A stretch of 64,000 nucleotides of DNA from Blasia pusilla (Eukaryota > Marchantiophyta > Marchantiopsida > Blasiales): NCBI GenBank assembly GCA_050084515.1, contig CM114273.1:37572001-37636000 (forward strand). Reading direction: 5' to 3'. Made by a program: the position numbers and the translations under genes. Below the pieces are notes generated by a model, which worked only from the letters and a program-made list of their open reading frames with translations, made no database searches and was not told where the DNA came from. Shown one piece after another: positions 57,461 to 64,000 of this stretch; the first letter of the stretch is position 1; every line of letters starts with the position of its first letter.

Positions 57461-58430
57461 GTGCATGTTTAAAAGATTAAGTATTATAACTTCTAATTTA
57501 CTTCCTTGTGTGATTTGTAGTTTACCCATCAATAGTGATGTAGCGCGCTTGATCTGTGCTTCAATGCTCATTATATGGGATGAACCACCTATGACTCATT
57601 ATCACATATTTGAGGAAGTAAGTTGTTCTTTTGAATATATTATACGAATGGTATCTGTTGATTGAAAGCAAATACCATTTGGAGGAAAACTCATGATATT
57701 TGGTGGTAACTTTTGTCAAGTCTTGCCTTTTGTTCGTCATGGATATGATCCTAACATCATCCAAGCCACCATAAACACGTCGTCTCTATGGTCCCACATA
57801 AGTCCATGAAATTCACGACAAAATTGCAAGTTCAAAGGTTGGAAGGTCATATGTATGCTCAACAATAAGATTCTGCTAATTGGCTATTAGAGGTAGTAGA
57901 GGGTCGTCTCTCTTTGCACCCTCACTTGGGAGAAGACTTTATATGGTTATCATATGAAATGGTTATTGATAGTAAGAATATATGTGCTTATTGATCTTAT
58001 TTATGGAAATTCTTCTTGCCGATTTCACAACATCGACTTCTTGAGAGATACGGCTATTTTGACACCAATAAATAGAGATATGGATGACATAAATGCAGAT
58101 TTCAAGTCTCGGCTTCCTGGAGGGGTAATATTCATTTTTCATTCTTTATTGATTTGAGAAATACTTGTATAAGAACTCCTTCTTCTTACAAATGTTATGC
58201 ATCTATTGTGTACATGCGTATATTTATCTCAACATTGATTGCATTCTGAATGAGGGCATGAGTCACATGTATCCAACCGAGTTCTTGAAGAAATGTTTGC
58301 CTTTTGGACTACCTCCACATCGTTTGTGTTTGAAGATCGGTGTGTCAATCATGCTTTTATGGAACATGAATGGGTCAAAGGGACAAGAAAATGAGACTAG
58401 GTTGGTGATTCATGGTTTCATGTAACATTT
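57461..58430 (+). pseudogene. Helitron-type PIF1-like helicase remnant
   Basis: Broken helicase C-terminal half: VARLICASMLIIWDEPPMTH (Walker B region, near 57550-57600), FGGKLMIFGGNFCQVLPFV (about 57675-57735), LIDLIYGNSSCRF and DTAILTPINRDMDDINADF (57975-58100), then YPTEFL, GLPPHRLCLKIGVSIMLLWN and SKGQENETRLVIHG (58265-58420). These follow the order of Helitron helicases of plants. Stops separate the blocks. The Helitron 3' end (CTRR with hairpin) was not found before the MITE at 58508. Confidence 0.82.
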
Positions 58431-58507
58431 GATAGATGCATAAATCATTAGAGGGAAAATATTGGCTATTGAGTTTTTATTCGACGTATACCATTCATCG
58501 TATCTAA

Positions 58508-58824
58508 GGGCCTTATCCCATGGGCCAGCGTCGCTCATCGACGTTGGCCGTTAGACTAGATCTACTTCATTCTACAATCCAAACTTGTCTCTTGTAATCA
58601 AAGTCGCTGAAATTTGACGGGGTTACAGCATTTCTTGCGCCCAAAAATTTTGGGCGTAGTTCTTGCGACCTTGCGATTCTGAGTGGAGGGTGTAAAATGA
58701 GTGGTTGGGGGCAGTTTCAGGCTGAATTTTCAGCATGAAACCAGCTGAAAACTGCAGGCCAGCCGGAGGGCCGTTTCTTGGGGTCCCACGCGACCCCAAG
58801 AAACAAGGCCATGGGATAAGGCAC
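58508..58824. mobile_element. Harbinger/Tourist-like MITE
   Basis: A 317-bp unit with terminal inverted repeats GGGCCTTATCCCATGG / CCATGGGATAAGGCAC and a TAA target duplication (58505-58507 and 58825-58827). TAA/TTA duplications and G-G-C starts are usual for PIF/Harbinger MITEs. It has an internal palindrome, GCCCAAAAATTTTGGGC, near 58639-58655. It has no coding capacity. Confidence 0.85.
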
Positions 58825-58827
58825 TAA

Positions 58828-59269
58828 CTCTGGTTTGCCTTTTGATTTACTTAGGCTTGAATTCCCTCTTCCTCCAACTTTTGTTATCACACTTAATAAG
58901 TCTTGAGATCGAACTTTACAAAAAGTTGAAATTTATTTGACTAGTTATGTATTTTCACATGATCAATTACATGTAGGAAGACAATTATCTAGCGAAGGAT
59001 GGAAAAATACCATCCACATTACAACTTACATTCAAATAAACATGATAGTTACACAAAATATAATAAATGAATTTCATACATCTTGAAACATATCCACAAG
59101 ATGAATGTCATTTCTATACTTCTTTTGTTTCCTGTCTGAATTCCCGGCAAACGACGCAGTTTCACCATATCCATTACTGTTGTAACGGCTCCAATGCAGT
59201 AACAGCAATTGAGAAGCTTCGTTTCTCCCATACTTTTTTATGCATTGATTCCTCAAAACCGGGTAGGAT
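58828..59269. other. Spacer
   Basis: Nothing recognised. Confidence 0.4.
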
Positions 59270-59730
59270 TTGTCCACAGGAGTCGAGAAGAAAGAGAATA
59301 AAATAAATATATGTAGAAAAAGGATGGGAAACCCATCACGATACAAAAGAGGGGGCATGGAGACCCAAAAAATAGCCACAAGAGGCCGGAACCGGCCCCG
59401 AGGAGAAAGAAGGGGGCCTTCTCCCCTAACGACCAAAATCACCAATAGCAGAGAAAATATCAGCAACACCTAGAGAACTATGACTACTACTAAGTGGGCC
59501 TCTAGCATTGGCATCTCCAACGGCCTGAGCCCGCCGCAGAAGCCCATTTGCCTGGGCGCACTGCAAAGCTATGGAGACCCGTTGCCTACAATAAAGTATC
59601 GCACTGGCTAAGGACAACCCATTTCTCGACTGGAGATGATGGGCGCAAGAAGGAGGAGTTGTAGAAGCAAACGAATGATTGTCGTACAAAATGACCCATG
59701 AATTGTCACACATGTGACTCCTGGACACCT
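59270..59730 (-). pseudogene. LINE-like 3' end remnant, copy 2
   Basis: Minus-strand frame 59426-59728 includes CAHHLQSRNGLSLASAILYC and RQRVSIALQCAQANGLLRRA, the same tail block as 31390-31500. It is followed by a 3' tail (GATGGGTTTCCCATCC, near 59320-59335, then an AT-rich end). A LINE-like C-terminus and tail is the best reading. Confidence 0.5.
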
Positions 59731-60224
59731 AGATGGCTGGAATCTGCTCTTTCAATCGTACGGTAACGAAACGAGATCAACGGCAAGTATGAAGCCGTTA
59801 CTCATTATAAGAAAATGATTATTTTTCCCACAGGTTCTCGGCTCCTAGATGGTATATGAGGGAGATCGAATGGTCGATGAAAGATCATGAAACGATGTAG
59901 ACTTCAAGATGCGATGATTGCGTTGGCTGGACTTACGGTGCTGCCTATGAAAACTCCCGGGCACGTCAACAATGTCATCACTAAACTCTAGTAATCCTAT
60001 TGACTTACAGTCAAAAGTATGGCGGGACTCTGGACTCCCGTTATCGAGTGTTTTTATTCCGCGAGCAAACAATGGCCCATGGACCCAGCTTCTTCAAACG
60101 TCAGCCAGCAGGCATCGGCCACAGGACCGTTGGGGATAAGCATGACAGAAGCCTGCGAGAGGACCCTTGGGATAGATATTTTTTTATTCAGGCGTAAACG
60201 TCCATTGAGAAATCCTCAATGTAA
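59731..60224. other. Spacer between two LINE-like tails
   Basis: Nothing recognised. Confidence 0.4.
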
Positions 60225-60480
60225 GAGTGAATAAAATATATGTAGAAAAAAGGATGGGGAACCCATCACGATACAAATGAGGGGGCATAGAGAACCAGAA
60301 AATAGACCTCAAGAGGCCAGAACCGGCCCCGAGGAAAAAGAAGGGGGTCTTCCCCCTTACGACGAAAATCATCAACAACAGAGACAATATCAGCAACACC
60401 TAGAGAACTATGATTACTATTAAATGGGCCTCTAGCATTGGCGTCTATTTGGTCTATGCACATATCCAATGGTTGCTCCA
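60225..60480 (-). repeat. LINE-like 3' tail, copy 3
   Basis: Near-identical to 59280-59510 (CCATCACGATACAAA, AGAGGCC, GAACCGGCCCC). It lacks most of the coding tail block. Direct relative orientation to copy 2. Confidence 0.6.
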
Positions 60481-62324
60481 TCGATCTATTTTGGCCCCCC
60501 TTGTATTTACGTTCTCAATTACTCTCATATTTTTCATGCAAAATAAAGTGGATTTTATTTTTATTTGAATTTTTCAAAAGTTGTTTTAATAAAAGAATTT
60601 AATAGTGGAACACATATTCAATTTCTTCGGCGTCCAGTCGAACTTTGATATGATCATATGTTTAGTGTAATTGGCCTCCATTATAATTTCAGTATAATGA
60701 TATCTTTTTGTACAAGACCCAAATAAATACCTTTTGCCATGTCGAATTCTCTCTTACAAGTTTGAAAATGCAATCATTTTAAAAAACTAGTATACAACTC
60801 ATACCATGAAATATTATTATACATGCACACATATTATAAAAAAATTTACCATTAATAATATGGGAAACATTTTTTTTTTCCCCATTTATGTCAAACACAC
60901 CAGTGTTTGCAAATAATAAAAACAATCTCCAATAATAATATTTGCCACACAAATAATAAACTTCTGAAAAACTAAGTCTCTCCCAATCCTTCTTAATATT
61001 TACCATAATACCATAATATGGCTTGCTATTCGCTGTACCTATTTGTTGGTCCGAGTCCTCCATTCATTCAGAAGTTCCACACTAATTCCTGATATCCTCC
61101 AAGATTTTTTATGGAGTGGTTCACTCCAACTTTAATGCCATGCGTTTCTCTTATTGAAACTCGACCTTAGATTTGCGGAGCAGCAAAATACAGCATCCAC
61201 CAGACCGTCCGGACAAATATTAGCTCCACTCCGAAATATCCAACGTTGTTATCGATATATAGTGGGCGGGCTCGAGTCTCTAATTTTATTCATCATTCAT
61301 AAGGTGCTGCTCAATGTGGACGCATTCCAATGGAGCCCCCACTCATCCAATCCAATCGAAAATTAGTGAATCACACCATACATTTGTTCCAAAAGGCATG
61401 TGACATAATTGAAGATTTAAGTTCCTAGTTTTAACAGGTAGAAAATTAAGAGGCATGCATACAGGCCTGAGCACCTCAATTGACACCTCTTATTCCACGA
61501 GGATGGGTCTCCCGGTCCGCTCTTTCAGAAGAGTGCAATTCAGAGACTTTACAAGCGGTTCCACACCCTGAAGAGAAAACTCCCGGGCGCAGCCCACTAG
61601 TTAACTTGAACTAAGCAACTACATCGTATACAATCATTCTAGATATGCACTAGCATGGTTTTACCAACCCCTTCTGCAGTAAAGCAGATCGCATAATCAT
61701 GTCTCCAGTAAATAAGGATAAATACCCAAACCACTAGTTCAGGCCCATACCCTCTAGAGTAGATATCAACTTCCCTTTCTAGGCTCCGTCCCCTTTGCTA
61801 AAGGAGAACCAAAGTTCCATTAAGGAATCATACACATTCAGTAGCCATCCAAGTTTTTTAATCACTTTCAGGCTTAGCAAACCTAGGCATCTCCTACATG
61901 GATGGTCTTCGAGCAAGATGAATGTGATGAATACGAAAACCATCATTGTATAACACAACCAAGATGATCAACTTTCTAGTCTCATTCGTGGTCTATTTTC
62001 AGTGTCATCTTTTACATTTGTTGGACAAAACTGAGCCCACAAAATTAGTGGCCGCAGGTCAAAGCAACAGTTATGTTGAATCTCCTATTAATGTACACTA
62101 GGTCCACTTGATACAGTCCTCCAAACTTTGCAAGAATAAAACTCAGCAGGCAAATTTACAAGGACACCTTAAAAGGGCCACAACATCTACTTGAAAAGCT
62201 TAAGCACGAGAAGCTAGCTTGGCAATTGCTTCACACATTCTTATGAAAAAAGCATCCTTGACCCACTAGTTCCAAGCAGTATGCCAAACATTTTTGGCCC
62301 CGCGGCCTCAAGGACTCTGACTGG
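60481..62324. other. AT-rich spacer and SNU23 3' flank
   Basis: Nothing recognised, except that the last part is the probable 3' untranslated region of the minus-strand gene below. Confidence 0.45.
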
Positions 62325-63687
62325 TTACTTCTTTGACGAGCCAAAACCACCGAAGCCCATCATTGCAGCCATTTCTGCATCAATATCATCAGCACCGTCT
62401 TCACCTGGTAGTTTCTCCCTCTGCATAGTACAACTACATTTTATAAGGAGCTAGAACAATAGCCCCAAGTTTGAACTAATCAAAATAAGAGGAAGTTCCC
62501 TTGCACGAACTATTTCCTTGAAAATTGATTTCTAGAGCCACTAGTACTTCATCATGTCAACCATTAAAGCAATTACTTTTCTGCACATGGTATTCCTTTA
62601 AGACTGGCATCAAGTTGTGAGGCGCCATTACTCAATAGGACTACACCTGATCTATGACAAATACCACAGACTATTATTCATGTAACACTTTTATCAATAA
62701 AACAATAACATGCCCATGTCACACCCCCACCTTGATCAAACAACTGCTTTCAATTCCTCTCTGTGGATGTCTGGTATTAATAGACAGCCTGCCAGTACAT
62801 TTCTCAAAATGACCGCATGAAGGAAGATCCACACAGACCCTTTAGGCTATTCAGAGAGTTAACTTACCTTCTTTTCCTTTTTCTTTTCTCGTCTCTGTTT
62901 CTTTCTTTCCTCTTCTTCTTGCTGCTGTTTCAGTACTCTCATATCCAGATCTGCCAACACATCCAAGCATGCTTCCAGTGACCATTAAATACTCCTTGTA
63001 CTTCCAAAGCAGAAACTATGTTCATATTTTCATGCCACACAACTTGACAACATTTGAACCAGCAATATCCACAAACTCCAAGGTAGTAAAAGGAGCTCCT
63101 TCCTCCCAACCATGTTCAGTGAACCCTGTTGAATCTTTTTTTCTCTTGAGAATGTCAAAACGATCTTGAACCTGCAAGCCAAGAACAAAAATTGTGTCAG
63201 TACCAAATAATCCATGATGACAACAAAGCTCTAAATGCCACCCAGAGGAAATGACTCCATCATCAACAATTTCAATTGCACAACGAGACTACAAGGAGAT
63301 TAAAATGAAGCTTAATTGATGGAGTGCGGTAAAGCATACTTGTTCACATGGCTTCTGTGTTTCAATTTCCCAACCAAGTACAGGTAAGCTAAAACTTCCT
63401 CCTCTCTTACGAAATGACTCAGAATCATAAGACTACACAGTTTAAGAGAAGGTTAATGGGTTCTACTAAGAGACACAAAACTACAGCTCAGTGGTTACTT
63501 TCAGATCCGTGGCCAGTGAAAGAGGAATCTGAGTCCAAAACACTCTATGATACCAAGAGCTACAACATGTAAGTCACACAAGCATAAAGCCTAAGGCCAG
63601 ATGATGAATTCCTCAAATGTATCTAAGACCATACCTGCTGCAACGTGGCCCTCTCTACTCGCATGGACATGCCCAGCGCTCTTTGAT
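62325..63687 (-). CDS. SNU23: SNU23/ZMAT2-like U4/U6.U5 tri-snRNP protein, 3' exons
   Basis: Last four coding exons, read right to left: 63635-63687, 63111-63171, 62868-62950, 62325-62420 with stop TAA at 62325-62327. Phases match at every junction. The protein reads QRALGMSMRVERATLQQ, then VQDRFDILKRKKDSTGFTEH, a lysine/glutamate-rich coiled segment (KQQQEEEERKKQRREKKKEK), then DIDAEMAAMMGFGGFGSSKK. This C-terminal signature and the GMSMRVER block are diagnostic of the ZMAT2/Snu23 family, which acts in B-complex spliceosome activation. The C2H2 zinc finger (upstream of the first exon seen) and the start lie beyond 64000. Introns have GT-AG ends. Highly conserved and presumably functional. 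Confidence 0.93.
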
Positions 63688-64000
63688 CTGTCCACATTAC
63701 CATACATTTCAAGGAATGTGATCTTCTGAGAGTTTAAGCCATTGGCAGAAACAGCACTTCATGGAAACTGAAACTAGAAGATAGTGAAGGCTGAAGCTTC
63801 AATGACTATGAAAAGCATTCAAACAGGACATAACATTTTATTTGAGGAATACAAAGAGATAGGAAGAAGAAATTTCAAGTTCTTTCCGCATACAAATATC
63901 TATGGACTTTGTTGTTAACTGGTTGGTGCTTATCCGAGGGATATCTGTTTTCTTCTTCTCACCATTAGAATCAAGAGAAAACGCTTGATGGAAAATAGAA
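63688..64000 (-). other. Intron of the SNU23-like gene, continuing beyond the window
   Basis: No exon with zinc-finger motif was found here. The previous exon (ending in AAAC or similar before H of KKH) must be to the right of the window. Confidence 0.7.

Overview
The window is nuclear DNA of a land plant, most likely a seed-free one such as a lycophyte, fern or bryophyte. It holds multi-exon genes with GT-AG introns, a release-factor methyltransferase with a transit-peptide-like N-terminus, and Ty1/copia, Ty3-type, Helitron, LINE-like and MITE debris. The species cannot be read from the sequence alone. Only three host genes are convincing: an FBXO21-like F-box gene (33920-40292, +), a HEMK/PrmC protein-glutamine methyltransferase gene (46238-48856, +), and the 3' half of a SNU23/ZMAT2 splicing-factor gene (62325-63687, -, running off the right edge).

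The main discovery is a family of degenerate Ty3-type retrotransposons, called family M here. Its polyprotein order is gag, protease, a DNMT3/DRM-like C5 cytosine methyltransferase, reverse transcriptase, RNase H, DDE integrase and a C-terminal PHD finger. Copy A (4354-14280, +) shows the whole order. Copy B (minus strand, pieces 2831-4353, 14281-16758 and 19092-22340) is the host element into which copy A, an internally deleted copy E (16759-19091, itself carrying a solo unit at 18152-18817) and an unrelated solo LTR (20350-21296) are inserted. Copy C (about 27950-29405, +) is a diverged deletion derivative and copy D (about 54285-57460, -) is a 3' half. Another solo unit lies at 42858-43489.

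Family M does not have ordinary LTRs. A ~500-bp segment 'A' is at the left end, and 'B1-A2-B2' (B is ~128 bp) is at the right end. Solo A-B units and an A-internal-B unit occur, each flanked by 4-bp target duplications (CCTA, AGTA, CATG, GGGA). This is the split-direct-repeat layout known from PAT-like DIRS elements, but here the element encodes a DDE integrase. All copies are broken by stops and frameshifts, many explained by C-to-T change at CGA or CAG codons, as expected for methylated DNA.

Layout: 0-2.5 kb copia and SWIM-domain transposase remnants; 2.8-22.3 kb nested family M; 22.3-31.9 kb mixed debris (copia pieces, copy C, LINE-like tail); 31.9-40.3 kb FBXO21-like gene and its upstream region; 40.3-46.2 kb repeats including a solo unit; 46.2-48.9 kb HEMK; 48.9-54.2 kb AT-rich spacer with a long hairpin and GC-rich degenerate repeats; 54.3-58.8 kb copy D, a Helitron helicase remnant and a Harbinger-like MITE; 59-60.5 kb two LINE-like tails; 62.3-64 kb SNU23. 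The host genes do not form an operon or an obvious pathway; they are islands in repeats.
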